Notes: generated from the sequence alone by a model not told the origin. Shown: positions 33,643 to 44,500, numbered from the stretch's first letter. The stretch: 64,000 bases of DNA from UBA7672 sp044224605 (GCA_044224605.1 JBGAKC010000012.1:1-64000); one strand, 5' to 3'. A program made the numbers and translations.

Positions 33643-34971
33643 GTGAACGACTTCTCAGCCATCGATGGATTTCTCGATACATTCATTCGTTACATTGATT
33701 CAGGTTTCGGCCTGATCAGCGGCGACGTCACATCGCTGGCCGCAATCCTGATCGCCATCGATGTCACGCTGGCTGCCCTGTTCTGGGCGTGGGGCTCCAA
33801 CACCGACATCATCCAGAGCCTGGTGAAGAAGACGCTCTATGTCGGCGCGTTCGCCTTCATCTTCGGCAACTTCGCCATGTTGTCGACCATTGTGCTCGAC
33901 AGCTTCGCAACGCTGGGTCTCAACGCGTCTGCGGCGACCCTCTCCCCGGCCGACCTGATGCGTCCCGGCCTTGTCGCCGCTGAGGGGCTCGCAGCATCTG
34001 CGCCGATCTTCGACCACATCGGCGACATCGCGCCAGGACCGCTGGAGTTCTTCGCCAATATCTCGGAGATCATCCTCCTCTGCATCGGCGGCATCATCGT
34101 TATCGCGGCTTTCTTCGTCCTCTCGATCCAGCTGTTCGTCCTGATCGTGGAATTCAAGCTCACGACACTTGCCGGATTCGTGCTCGTGCCGTTCGCCTTC
34201 TGGAAGCAGACGACCTTCCTGGCCGAGCGAGTTCTCGGCAACGTCATCTCGTCGGGGATCAAGGTGCTGGTGATCGCTATGATCATCGGGATCGGATCCA
34301 CCATGTTCTCGACGCTTCGGACGGCCCTCGACCCCGACACAATCACGATCGAACAGGCCTTCGCCGTCGTGCTTGGCTCTCTCACACTCATGGGGCTCGC
34401 TATCTTCTGCCCGCGCATCGCCGCCGGCCTTGTCTCCGGCGCCCCACAGCTTTCGGCGGGCGCAGCGGCCGGAACAACGCTGGGTGTCGGTGCTGCTGGA
34501 CTTGCGGCTGCATCGGCGGGTGTTGCCGTGACACGTGCGACGGCGGCCGCAGCTGCAGGCGCCGCGAATGGAGCTGCGTCCACGACGGGCGGGCTAAGGG
34601 CGGCGACCGCGCTGGGATCGCTCCGTACCGGCCTCAAGGGCCCTGCTGCGGCCCCACTCAATGCAGCGATCGGCCTTGGAGCGGCTGCGGTTGGCGGCGC
34701 GCGTCAGGCGGCGTCTCGGGTTGCCGGTCACTTCCAGACCCGCAGCACCAATGGCGCCCGATCCGTTACGCGATCATCCGGCGTGGCGGCGCTCGCTCCG
34801 GCCTCGACCGGCGGCGGTGCAGCTGGCGCCGCCGCCGGTCAGCCTGCATGGGCGCGGCGCTTCCGCCGCTCGCAGCAGTTGCGCGAAGGCACGCTCGTCG
34901 CCGCACACACACTCAGCGCCGGCGACGGCGGCGGCGCATCTGAAGGCCCCAATCTCAAGCACAGGGAGTAG
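33643..34971 (+). CDS. trbL: Conjugal transfer channel protein TrbL (VirB6 type)
   Basis: From GTG 33643 the protein has 442 residues: about six membrane helices in the first 270, including VTLAALFWAWG and VEFKLTTLAGFVLVPFAFWKQT, a strongly conserved TrbL block. A low-complexity Ala/Gly-rich tail (about 280-442) follows. It forms part of the inner-membrane DNA channel. Confidence 0.93.
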   Translation: MNDFSAIDGFLDTFIRYIDSGFGLISGDVTSLAAILIAIDVTLAALFWAWGSNTDIIQSLVKKTLYVGAFAFIFGNFAMLSTIVLDSFATLGLNASAATLSPADLMRPGLVAAEGLAASAPIFDHIGDIAPGPLEFFANISEIILLCIGGIIVIAAFFVLSIQLFVLIVEFKLTTLAGFVLVPFAFWKQTTFLAERVLGNVISSGIKVLVIAMIIGIGSTMFSTLRTALDPDTITIEQAFAVVLGSLTLMGLAIFCPRIAAGLVSGAPQLSAGAAAGTTLGVGAAGLAAASAGVAVTRATAAAAAGAANGAASTTGGLRAATALGSLRTGLKGPAAAPLNAAIGLGAAAVGGARQAASRVAGHFQTRSTNGARSVTRSSGVAALAPASTGGGAAGAAAGQPAWARRFRRSQQLREGTLVAAHTLSAGDGGGASEGPNLKHRE

Positions 34972-34974
34972 ACC

Positions 34975-35676
34975 ATGTTTGCCGCACCTCCGTTCGTGAA
35001 GGGGCGTCCCTCACGCTTCCAGAAGACGACCGAGCCCGACACGCCCTACCGGCAGGCTCACCAGCTCTGGGATAGCCGCGTGGGCTCTGCCCTTGCCCAT
35101 TCCCGAACGTGGCGGACGGCTGCCTTCTGTGCGCTTGGCCTGTCGGCGGCACTGGCTGCAGGTGTCATCGCCCTTGCCCTCCGACCAGCCGCAGTCCCGT
35201 TCGTGATCGAGGCCAACCAGAGTGGCGAAGCGCGGCTCGTAGGCCCCGCAACGTCGGCCTACGAGCCGAGCGACGCCCAGATATCCTGGCATCTCGCCCG
35301 TTTCGTCGAGATGGTCCGCGGCCTGCCATCCGATCCGATCGTGGTCCGCCAGAACTGGCTCCGGGCCTACGACTGGGCCACGCAAGGTGGCGCGCAAGCT
35401 CTCAATGCCATAGCGGAAGCGGACGATCCATTCGCCAAGGTCGGCAAGACGACGATCGCGGTCGATGTCCTGTCGGTCGTCCGCGCCAGCCCCACCAGCT
35501 TCAACCTGCGCTGGCGCGAGTCGACCTACATGTCGGGCACGCTGACGCACGTCGAACGGTTCAGCGGCGTCGCCGGAATCGTGATCGAGCCGCCTTCGTC
35601 CCCCGAGCGCCTCTCCAAGAACCCGCTCGGTCTTTATGTCCACTCACTCACCTGGTCCCGGGATCTGCAACAATGA
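34975..35676 (+). CDS. trbF: Conjugal transfer protein TrbF (VirB8 type)
   Basis: A 233-residue protein with one N-terminal membrane helix (about 43-62), the opening RFQKTTEPDTPYRQAHQLWD, and a periplasmic VirB8-like domain ending FNLRWRESTYMSG...NPLGLYVHSLTWSRDL. It nucleates the channel with TrbG and TrbI. It overlaps trbG by 4 bases. Confidence 0.94.
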   Translation: MFAAPPFVKGRPSRFQKTTEPDTPYRQAHQLWDSRVGSALAHSRTWRTAAFCALGLSAALAAGVIALALRPAAVPFVIEANQSGEARLVGPATSAYEPSDAQISWHLARFVEMVRGLPSDPIVVRQNWLRAYDWATQGGAQALNAIAEADDPFAKVGKTTIAVDVLSVVRASPTSFNLRWRESTYMSGTLTHVERFSGVAGIVIEPPSSPERLSKNPLGLYVHSLTWSRDLQQ

Positions 35677-36521
35677 CCTACCGTTCCCTCATTACCGTCA
35701 GTTTCGCCGCGCTCCTTCTTGCAGCGCCTGCCAATGCCGGCCCTGAGCCCAAGGCAAAGCCTCAGGGCGACGTCGCATCAACCAACCAGGCGGCGCTTCG
35801 CCAGCCCGCTGACGCCTCACTTGTCGGGGCCCTGCACGAGTTCGCCTACGAACGTGGCGCGCTCTACGCCATCCAGGCCTCGCCCCAGCGCATCACCGAT
35901 ATCGCGCTCGAACCCGGCGAGACGCTTCTGTCTGTCTCGGCAGGCGATACGACCCGCTGGATTGTCTCAGATGCGCGCTCCGGCGCCGGCCCGACCGGAC
36001 AGGCCCATGTCCTGATCAAGCCTAACGCCACGTCCCTCGCGACCAACCTTGTCATCATGACGGACCGTCGCGTCTACCATGTGGAACTGAAGAGCGTGGC
36101 GGGTCCGGCCATGGCTGCCGTCTCGTGGCGCTATCCCGGCGATCTCATTCTGCAGAACCAGGGACTACCGGCAGCACAGCCCGCACCACCTCCTCCGGCA
36201 CCCGCCTTCACGCCCGAGAAGCTCAACCTTCGCTACAGGATCGATGGCGACAAGCCTGACTGGCGGCCGTTGGCGGCCTTCGATGACGGCCAGCAGGTTT
36301 TCATCGAGATGCCGGAGAATATCCACACGATGGAAGCGCCGCCGCTCTTCGTCGTCGGCGATCAGGGCCTTGAGGCCGTGAACTACCGGCTTCAGGGAAA
36401 ATACTACGTCGTCGATCGCCTCTTCGCCAAAGCCGAACTCAAGCTCGGCTCAGGCTGGGGTTCAAAGACGGTCCGCATCGAGCGCCAGACGCCGGTCAGC
36501 CGTGGAGGCTCCAATGGCTGA
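35673..36521 (+). CDS. trbG: Conjugal transfer protein TrbG (VirB9 type)
   Basis: From ATG 35673 the protein has 282 residues with a signal peptide (about 1-22, ending ANA) and the VirB9 pattern: ITDIALEPGETLLSVSAGDT, then RWIVSDARSG, then RYRIDGDKPDWRPLAAFDDG and FIEMPENI. It lies in the outer-membrane core complex. Its end overlaps trbI by 8 bases. Confidence 0.94.
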   Translation: MTYRSLITVSFAALLLAAPANAGPEPKAKPQGDVASTNQAALRQPADASLVGALHEFAYERGALYAIQASPQRITDIALEPGETLLSVSAGDTTRWIVSDARSGAGPTGQAHVLIKPNATSLATNLVIMTDRRVYHVELKSVAGPAMAAVSWRYPGDLILQNQGLPAAQPAPPPPAPAFTPEKLNLRYRIDGDKPDWRPLAAFDDGQQVFIEMPENIHTMEAPPLFVVGDQGLEAVNYRLQGKYYVVDRLFAKAELKLGSGWGSKTVRIERQTPVSRGGSNG

Positions 36522-37734
36522 TGGTCTCCCTCCAAAGCCGCCAACGGACGAAGCAACGCCGGGCGCAAATACGCCGCCGCCCCCGCTCTCGGCGATCCGC
36601 GTCAAAGGTCCTGGTGCGAAGGGCCTAAACAAGCCTGCGATCCTGATTGCGGCCAGCGGTGGCATCGGCCTGGTGCTCATCCTCGCTTCGGGGGGGCTCA
36701 CCAGCGACCCGGCAAAGAAGCCGTCCGAGACACGGCCGATGATGTCTGACCCAGCCAGGCCCGAGATGGCCCAATCCGCCATCCGGCGCCTGCCGACCAA
36801 CTATGAAGAGGCAGCCCAGATCGAAGCCTCGCGTTTGCCGGCCCAGCCACCCGTCCTCGGTCCGCCGATGGCCGGCGACATTGCGGCGTTTGCGCCCTCC
36901 GATAACAGCTACCCCGCCGCTGACGCATCGTGGAGCGGCTCACCGAACGAAGATTACGGTGCCCCACCGCCACCCGATCCAGCCGAACTAGAAGCGGCAC
37001 AAGCCGACAGATCCGCTATAGGGTTTGCGCTGAAGCAAGAGCCTCAAGCCCAACCCGCCGCCGCTTCACCTCCGCCTCAACCGCAACAGGGCCCGCCGAC
37101 GGCCTTGCGTCAAGCGCCAAATGACCAGCAACCTGCGTCTTCCGCTCCTGCCAACAACCGCACGCTGCACCCCGGAGCGATGATTCCGGCCAGCCTTGTG
37201 ACGGCCTTGAACTCCGAAACGCCTGGACCCGTCATCGCGCAGGTGACGCAGTCGATCTACGACAGCGCCACCGGACGGACACTCCTTATTCCGCAAGGCG
37301 CCCGACTGATCGGCGACTACAAGTCGTCATCCCGATACGGACAGAGCCGCGTCGCGATGTTCTGGTCGCGCCTGATCATGCCCAATGGCGATGAGATTGC
37401 ACTCGACGAGGCCGCCGTCGATCCATCAGGCGCCGCCGGCATCAAAGGCGATGTCGACAATCATTGGGGTGAGGTGTTCGGCGCGGCCGCATTGGGCACC
37501 CTGATCAACATCGGCGTCGCCACAACGGAAGAACGACCCTCGCTGAGCTTCAGCGGCGTCGGCGCCGTCTCCAACTACGACCCGGTCGACGACGCTCTTC
37601 GCGACGGCGTTCAGCGGAGCGCGAGTGTCCTCACAAACCGCGTTGTCGACCGAAGTCTCGCCATCGGTCCCTCGATCAGACTGGACGCTGGCACGAAGAT
37701 TTCAGTCATAGTGACGCGTCGCGCGACATTCTAA
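36514..37734 (+). CDS. trbI: Conjugal transfer protein TrbI (VirB10 type)
   Basis: From ATG 36514 the protein has 406 residues: one membrane helix (about 48-68), a long proline-rich periplasmic spacer, and the C-terminal VirB10 domain (LHPGAMIPASLVTALNSETP; LLIPQGARLIGDYKSSSRYGQ; DNHWGEVFGAAALGTLINIG). It spans the envelope and is the last trb gene here. The next gene runs in the opposite direction, starting 13 bases beyond. Confidence 0.95.
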   Translation: MADGLPPKPPTDEATPGANTPPPPLSAIRVKGPGAKGLNKPAILIAASGGIGLVLILASGGLTSDPAKKPSETRPMMSDPARPEMAQSAIRRLPTNYEEAAQIEASRLPAQPPVLGPPMAGDIAAFAPSDNSYPAADASWSGSPNEDYGAPPPPDPAELEAAQADRSAIGFALKQEPQAQPAAASPPPQPQQGPPTALRQAPNDQQPASSAPANNRTLHPGAMIPASLVTALNSETPGPVIAQVTQSIYDSATGRTLLIPQGARLIGDYKSSSRYGQSRVAMFWSRLIMPNGDEIALDEAAVDPSGAAGIKGDVDNHWGEVFGAAALGTLINIGVATTEERPSLSFSGVGAVSNYDPVDDALRDGVQRSASVLTNRVVDRSLAIGPSIRLDAGTKISVIVTRRATF

Positions 37735-37746
37735 GGGTCGCAGGGG

Positions 37747-38667
37747 CTAACTCAAAAAGACGTGTTCGTTGTGCCAGGCCAGCGCTTCGCGTTCGGGATG
37801 TCGTTCTGCAAGGTCAGGCACCGATATCGCTTGTCCATGTAAGGCGTAGTAATGGCGACCGTTCTGAAACTCCTCGCGGATGCGCCCGCTAACTTCAAAC
37901 CGCCTTTGCGGTGTAACCGTCACGTAACCAGCATCGAAAAGACTATGGAGATCCCGGCGCAGAAGCAGGCCGTTCGATGCATCGTGCGAGCCGCCGGCGC
38001 CGTAGGGGCGGATGTGGGCAGCATCTAACGCTGGAAGAGTCTTCTCGCCCGTGACCGAACATCGACGATGGTAGCTGTCAGTAACCAATACACGGAATGC
38101 GCCTTGACCCAAGCGCGGGCGAACAAGAATGGGCTCACCGAAACGCGCTGTATCGTGACGTGGGGGAGACGATGCCGTCGCCGTTGCCCGGCCTTGCACG
38201 GCTTCCCATAGACGCAGTCCATCTGACTCATCAGTTGAGTAAGTCTTGAATGATACAATGTTGGAGGACCAGCTCGCTGGAACCGGAATCCACTCCGCCT
38301 CCGGAAGAAAGAATGGCTGCGTCAGTATCCGGCATCCGACTTCAAAGTCAGTCCGCTCAGCCGGCGACACGCGTCGATACTTTGCAATACGGGTCCGCAT
38401 TTCGGCGGCGGTAGTCGCGCCGTTTTTGTCGGCAAAAGCTTCCCAGGCCAGTGTGCAAGGAAGCGTCGTCGAGTAAGCAAAGATCCCGCCGCCGACTATG
38501 AAGTTTCGCGGTGCGTGAAGTTTGAAAAGGAAGAGCTCTCCGGGCTGCAGAGCGCGGAAATTGGATGGCGACGGCGACCAGAAGTTCGCTTCTTCAAGAT
38601 TGGGAATGCTACGCAGATGGTCGAACCAATCTCCATCCGTCACCGCGACAATCAACTTTACCGGCAT
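37747..38667 (-). CDS. HNH endonuclease, last gene of the DISARM-like operon
   Basis: The start is placed at ATG 38667 (MPVKLIVAVTDGDWFDHLRS), giving 306 residues; a longer frame adds an unrelated leader. The N-terminal half resembles putative restriction proteins of the YeeC/HNH type with no active-site motif I can name. The C-terminal HNH domain holds C203-S-V-T-G, H218 in DAAHIRPYG, N232 in HDASNGLLL and H241 in RRDLHSLFD. It begins 25 bases after the PLD gene in the same direction, so it is probably cotranscribed with the methylase-helicase operon. A DNA-cleaving effector is the simplest reading. Confidence 0.82.
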   Translation of the reverse strand: MPVKLIVAVTDGDWFDHLRSIPNLEEANFWSPSPSNFRALQPGELFLFKLHAPRNFIVGGGIFAYSTTLPCTLAWEAFADKNGATTAAEMRTRIAKYRRVSPAERTDFEVGCRILTQPFFLPEAEWIPVPASWSSNIVSFKTYSTDESDGLRLWEAVQGRATATASSPPRHDTARFGEPILVRPRLGQGAFRVLVTDSYHRRCSVTGEKTLPALDAAHIRPYGAGGSHDASNGLLLRRDLHSLFDAGYVTVTPQRRFEVSGRIREEFQNGRHYYALHGQAISVPDLAERHPEREALAWHNEHVFLS

Positions 38668-38692
38668 TCGCGTTATGCACCTTGATACAAAG

Positions 38693-39277
38693 TCACTTCG
38701 CGTGAAGATGTTCAAGAGGTGGGCTGAACATACGCAGGACAGCGTCAACAACAACAGCAACCGGCGCGACAGCACTTCCTTCTAGCAGGAAACCACATTC
38801 CAGGTTCACCTCTCTAGACCGGTAGAGGAAGTTCGCGGACCCGACGTAGGCGGCAACACCATCGGCAAGCACAATCTTAGCGTGAAATGTCTCAAGTTCC
38901 GGCCTACCGTCGGCGTCTTCCGTTTCAAATCGATAGTTGTGAAGTTCTGTAACAAGGCTGCGGAGTCGGTCTGCCGCAAGGCCAAGACGCACGATTTGAT
39001 CGTCCCCTCTCACGATCAAGACTCGACGCGGTGCTTGTGTGCCTGCGAAAAGATCGACCGCCCAATCGAGACCGGCGGCATCGATGTATGGGGTCATCAC
39101 CACAAGTCGCTCTTTCGCTCGCCGAGCAAGATGCAGGAAAGCATCCTTGGTGTCAGTCAAGACAGTGAAAGAGGAGCCGGCGGCGCGCTGCAGTTCCCGC
39201 CCGATCCGGCTCGGTTCAGGCGGCAACGTTACAACGAATTGAGCTCGTGCCGATGGTGCGACCAAAGCATCAGTCAT
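38693..39277 (-). CDS. drmC: DrmC-like phospholipase D-fold protein
   Basis: From ATG 39277 (MTDALVAPSARAQFVVTLPP) the protein has 194 residues. It carries one PLD HKD motif: H132-x-K134-x4-D139 in FHAKIVLADG, followed by GSANF (147-150) and E160. A single motif implies a dimer, as in DrmC and related nucleases. DrmC is the PLD component of DISARM. The start overlaps the drmB-like gene by 8 bases. At 194 residues it is rather short, and the N-terminal part is poorly conserved. Confidence 0.78.
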   Translation of the reverse strand: MTDALVAPSARAQFVVTLPPEPSRIGRELQRAAGSSFTVLTDTKDAFLHLARRAKERLVVMTPYIDAAGLDWAVDLFAGTQAPRRVLIVRGDDQIVRLGLAADRLRSLVTELHNYRFETEDADGRPELETFHAKIVLADGVAAYVGSANFLYRSREVNLECGFLLEGSAVAPVAVVVDAVLRMFSPPLEHLHAK

Positions 39278-41504
39278 GAGCAAGCCTCGGATCAAAGAAA
39301 CCGATAAGCGGTGGCGCGTCCTGCGGCTCCCAAAGCGGCCCGTGCCCTCCGCGCAAGCTGGCACGGCTCAACAAGTTATTCCCCGCGATGCAGCTGACTT
39401 CGGAGATCATAATGCACGCCGGGCATGCGCCGCCGCGCGTATCGCACAGCGTGCCTGACCCACAGCGCAACAAGCGCGGATCGAACATTCGGCGAAGGAA
39501 GTCGCCGGCATGATTGCGCCACATCGCGGATATGTTTCCGAGATCCGGGGTCATGCCCTTTCGGTAGATGACGAAAGAATAGTCCGCCGGAAAGATGTGT
39601 TCGCCCAGGCCATCGCGATCCAGGCCGGACGCATCGGCCAGCGCATGCATCGCCTGGTGCGCAAGGCTGTGCAGCAAAACATAAGAGTAGGTCGTGAGCG
39701 CTCGCTGCGGATTTCCGAGACCTTCCCTGCTCTTGAACTGATCGAGGAAGGGTTCGAAATCCTGATAGGTTTCGATGTAAGCCGCTCCCAACGACTCTTC
39801 GGCCGGGGGCATATCAACGATGCCGTTCGACTGCAGCCAGCGGCGAACGCGACTCTTATCGAGCTTGAAGAAGAGAGCCTCGTTCCGCTGCTGCGTCACG
39901 TAGATGGGATGCCTTCCGTTTGGCATGCGCGGAAATGCATTTAGCCTGACGGGCATTGACACATTTTGGTTGTTGTACTCGCGAACGTACACCGGCGTCG
40001 AAGAAACACGCGTGTATCCGAAGCTAAACTCGCAGATCGGGAGTCCGCGAATGAGGTGAAGTTCACTCACGCCAAGATTTTCGAGCAGTGCGCCAATCTG
40101 CTGCCTGTAGCGCTCCATCCGGGCCGGATCGCCGTAAGCATCACAAATCAGGCGATCAGGATTCATGACGTTGACCGCTTCATGTCTCTCCGCCCGCGCG
40201 ACGATATGCTCGGCCACGAACCTGTCGTGCTCTATCGTCAGACGGATTGGGTCGTAACGCTTTGCCCAGCCGTCCCGCTGAACGACGGCCGCGGCCATTG
40301 CGGCGCTATCGACAGTGCCGCGGCTGACTGTGTTGTCCGAATACCAAGTCGCACGGAGCTGCTCCGCCTGGTCGCGCAACTGTGCCGCTAGGCGCGGCGC
40401 TGAGGCCTGCTCAGCGAAGCGCAACATCTCACGATAATTTTGCCATTCTGCGGCCCGCTCTGCAGCGGTCAGGGCCGCCTCCACCTCTTCCTCGGTCGGT
40501 CCAACGAACGGCACGCCGTGGATTTCAGCGACAAGCTGGAGTAGGTCGTTCTGTCGCTGCGGCAGGAGAATGTCGACCACATTGCGGTCGGTGAATTCGA
40601 TGAACGTGCCCTTCTGCGGATAGAATGCCGCATTCGCGCGATAAGAAACGGGCAGCATGTTGGTTTCGATGAATTGGAAGTTGCGGCCGCCGCCGCGCCG
40701 CACGCGATCCAGCACTTCCCACGACCGCGGATCCGGTTGTTTTAATTCACGGCTGACGCCGCAGCCTTCGCAAACGAAACGCCACTCGGAAAACACTGGG
40801 CTCTGGTTGAGAAGACGAAAGTCACGCCCGCCGCAGGTGCAGACGCGAATCGGTGACACAGCTCCCTGAGCGTCAATGTTGTTCCGGAACGGGCTCAGCG
40901 GTTCTAGATTGCCGGACCAATGCACATAGACGACATCGACTTGGGTCCAGCGCGCATTGTGGCCGTTGCAACGGGCTGGAAGGGGCCGCTCGGCTTGTTC
41001 ATGGATCGACTCATACTCTTCGAGATGGCCGCATTGGGCGCACCGATAGAGCAGCGGGTATGGCACGTACCCTACGACTCCGGGATCGGTCAGCTGAAAA
41101 TCCTGAAGCCAGTTCGGTTCTATAAGTCCGGTCTGGTGATTGTAGAAATCGTCATCGAGGATCAGTTCTATAGGGACCTGATCGGGCGCGCGGATATTCG
41201 ACGCGCGATGGAACCAGTTGGACGCAACTTCGGTGACGCCATCGAAAATCAGCTGCCGAGTCGCCCCGCTCGGCGAAACCTCATTCTCAATTGGGACAGC
41301 CCTGCAAATTCCCTTGGCTCCTTCCCACGTGAACAATGCAGCAGGCGCATAGGTCGTTGCCAACTGAACCCGCGAACGGGACATCGTTGGCGGGGAAGGT
41401 CGCCGGTTATCACTGTCGCCGCCATCGCCGGGCGGCGGCCGTCTCCTGCCAGGTCCGGCGCGCCAGCCGCCACCGCCACCCTGGTTCCTCGGCGCTCGTG
41501 TCAT
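39270..41504 (-). CDS. drmB: DrmB-like protein (DUF1998, zinc-binding)
   Basis: A 744-residue protein. After a glycine- and proline-rich leader (1-40) comes SRSRVQLATTYAPAALFTW, matching the R-x-x-Q-L-x-x-x-Y-x-P-x-A opening of DrmB. Zinc-binding pairs are at C155/C158 (YRCAQCGHL), C222/C224 (CTCGG) and C245/C248 (CEGCG). The C-terminal third is DUF1998-like: YVLLHSLAHQAMHALADASG and a closing CGSGTLCDTRGGACPACI cluster. DUF1998 proteins partner with the DrmA helicase. It overlaps the helicase gene by 4 bases. Confidence 0.85.
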   Translation of the reverse strand: MTRAPRNQGGGGGWRAGPGRRRPPPGDGGDSDNRRPSPPTMSRSRVQLATTYAPAALFTWEGAKGICRAVPIENEVSPSGATRQLIFDGVTEVASNWFHRASNIRAPDQVPIELILDDDFYNHQTGLIEPNWLQDFQLTDPGVVGYVPYPLLYRCAQCGHLEEYESIHEQAERPLPARCNGHNARWTQVDVVYVHWSGNLEPLSPFRNNIDAQGAVSPIRVCTCGGRDFRLLNQSPVFSEWRFVCEGCGVSRELKQPDPRSWEVLDRVRRGGGRNFQFIETNMLPVSYRANAAFYPQKGTFIEFTDRNVVDILLPQRQNDLLQLVAEIHGVPFVGPTEEEVEAALTAAERAAEWQNYREMLRFAEQASAPRLAAQLRDQAEQLRATWYSDNTVSRGTVDSAAMAAAVVQRDGWAKRYDPIRLTIEHDRFVAEHIVARAERHEAVNVMNPDRLICDAYGDPARMERYRQQIGALLENLGVSELHLIRGLPICEFSFGYTRVSSTPVYVREYNNQNVSMPVRLNAFPRMPNGRHPIYVTQQRNEALFFKLDKSRVRRWLQSNGIVDMPPAEESLGAAYIETYQDFEPFLDQFKSREGLGNPQRALTTYSYVLLHSLAHQAMHALADASGLDRDGLGEHIFPADYSFVIYRKGMTPDLGNISAMWRNHAGDFLRRMFDPRLLRCGSGTLCDTRGGACPACIMISEVSCIAGNNLLSRASLRGGHGPLWEPQDAPPLIGFFDPRLAHD

Positions 41505-44500
41505 TGCGCCCCCCGTTCCGGAACTTCCCCGTCCGTCTCTGCAACTACGCCTCGCTGACTGCGGATTGCGCGCATAACGCGCATCAGATCGTCTTGATCG
41601 ATGCGCTGTCTCCCTTGGCGTGCGCGGGCATCATGGAAGCCGGCTGTGATGATCCCAGCCTCATCGACGTCTCGTAGGGATGTCATCGGTGGCTTGAACG
41701 TCGGGCTATCGGCCCAGTAGTCGCTGAAAGCCTGCGGCGACGCCAGGTCACGCATCGCGCGAGCGAACCGGGTCACTTCTTGTCCGACCAGATTTCGGTA
41801 GAGGTCCGCATACACTGGCTGGCCGCGATGTCCCGGCCCCCGTCCATCGAACCCTATTCCTCGCAGTATAAATCCGCCGACTTCGTTGACGAAGGCGGTT
41901 TGGTCATTGCGCGCGAGTTGGCTCACGGGAGAAATCGTCGTGAATGATTGCGCGCGAATTTTTTGATCGTCCGGCAATTCAATGAAACCCTCCGCCTCCC
42001 GGAGGATGGCCCACGTCTGAACAAGGGAGGCCAGCACACGGCGGATGGCATTTTCGGCCCAACGCTCCACCGCAGGGGGCGCGATCATCCTTTCGAGGAA
42101 CCGGTGGAAAATATCGTGGGTCTCGACGACATACCGATCCCGCCGGCTCTGCGGTGTCGGCAGGAGCATGACAAAACCAACATGCGTCCGGCCTACTCGA
42201 CTTGAGGCTTGGATATACTCGGCGATATCGGATGGCAGACCGGCGAAGAACATCGAATTGAATCGATCAACATCGACCCCGTGACTAATGGCCGACGTCG
42301 CGACGATGTTGCGAACGCGTTCGCTCAGTTCCGGATAATTGCGGCCCTCGTTGTCACTTTCTGCTTCTGACATGATGGACTGGATGTCCTTCATATCGAT
42401 GCCGCCAGAGATAAGGCGGCTGATGAAGTTGGACGCAGGAAGCCCCGCCACCCTGTGCCGCTGATGGATAGCGGAATCCAGGGCATCCATCACTTGGTCG
42501 CCGCCCTTCTTGTTTGTGACATAAGCGAGAGCGATCCGGTGAAGATCCACGAGAGCCATGATTTCAGCGTCTCGGCCGCCCGCGAGAGCGCGATCGATTG
42601 CTGCTTGCCGCCAAGCGGCAGCAGCGTCAGAGCCTTGGGCTGCGCGAAGCCGCACAATCGCTGATGCACGCGATGCGGGATCAAGGAGATCCCGATAGAG
42701 GTTCGTTATGACAAGATGGAAAGCGCTAAGTGTCGCAACGGCTGTCACTGTGTGCGAGGCGTCGTTCGTCATCAGCGAGACGAATAATCTCATCCACGGG
42801 GAAGTAGTTTCGGGATCGCTCGAACGAGCGGCGATTCTACCGCGCTCGTCATTTACGGGAGGTGGCGGCGCCGGCTCAGCGAAGAACGATCTGTAAAGGT
42901 CGGGACCGGGATACGGAAAGCGAAGCGGCTCACGCTGGTAGAGAACCTCCAGCTGTCGATCAGGATTTGAAATTGTTGCTGTAGCCGCGATGATCTTTGG
43001 CATCCGCGGATCACGATACTGGCCATCTTGCCAGACGCGCGAAACCTGCAATTCGTCGCCGACAAGGCGATCAATCTCACGAAGCGTCGTTTCCAAGAGG
43101 CTGTCGAACAGCCCGCTAAATGTGCCGAGGCTTTCTTCCAGCAAGTGCGCTTCGTCTTGGATGATGAGCGACGGAAAGGGATCGACGAAGACTCTGTCGC
43201 CTTGGGCGAACGCGGGAAACACCGAGCGGTGGCCGCGATCTGCCAGAAACTGCTGGATGTCAGCGTCGATCGGCGGCGTGTATAAATGGCCAGTAGGCCC
43301 AATCGTGCGGGCAAGGCCGAACATTCCGAGGACCTGCCGTATGGTACTGGTGTGCTGGCCGAGCATGGCGAGCTTATCGACGGTTCCGAGGACAATGGCT
43401 GGCGCTCGCTGATAGATCGTATCGTCCGTTAACAAGAACGGAAGCGGGCCGCCGACTTCAGTATTCCAAGTACACCGAGCGTTGAAGCAGGTAATTCCTA
43501 ATCGGCCTGCTTCACGGTCCGCGCCTTCATAACGTCTTAACCCGGTCTCCTCCCCACAAACAGGACAGGACGAAACCTTGTTGTATGACGCCCGGTACTC
43601 CCGATATCGGATACCGTCCTCGATCTCATCCTCGGACAAGCCCACTGCGTCGTCCTCAAGCCGCGAGTCATCTGGGTGAGTATGATCATCAGCCATTGGT
43701 ACCATCGACGGGGGCGGTCGATACCGGTTCGGCGTGTTCTTGCCTCCAACCCAAAACCCAATCTCGAACGGCCACTCACCGACATTCTCGCGAAGGCGGA
43801 CAAGTTCGGCATGGGCGATCAGCTTGAGAAGGCGCTGCCCTTGCTGAAGTGTAAGGAGCCTCAGAGGATAGCGGATGAGCGCAGTCACACCCCGTTGCTT
43901 CCCGCGTAGCCGATCGAGAAACATCGCGTAGAGCAACGCTCCATAGAAGGCCTCGGACTTACCGCCCCCGGTCGGGAAGTAGAGCAGGCTGGCGGCTTCT
44001 TCATCCATCCGGTGATCTTGAAATGATCGATACTCATCCATGCGCGAGCCAAAGGTCGGCACATGGGCAAGGACGAAAGCGAGTTGAAAGAGGCGCCATC
44101 CTCGTTGGGCGTCGTTCCCGTCCCGAACCAAGAACGACCGGTTCATCAGCAACCAGGCACGATAAGGGATGCCCCGGCGGTCGGCGGGCGAACGCCTATA
44201 GGCCGCCTGGGATTCCTCAAGAAGGCGAATACCCTGCTCTATGAAGCGGACCTCTTGTCTCTGACCCGCCAGATCGGTGTTGAACCGTTCTGTTTCACGA
44301 TGCGCATCGGCGGCATTGAGGCCCTGGACGATAACGGTCCTGAGCGAGTTTTCGTGCTCGATGATCCACTGCTCATACGTCCGAGGAAGAAGACGAAGAT
44401 CGCTGACCAAGAACTCATCCGAAGCCAAGCGGCTGAATTGCACCGGCACGACGCCCTCGCGCGGAATGATCCGCGGCTGCACGAAAGTGGGTGACCACGT

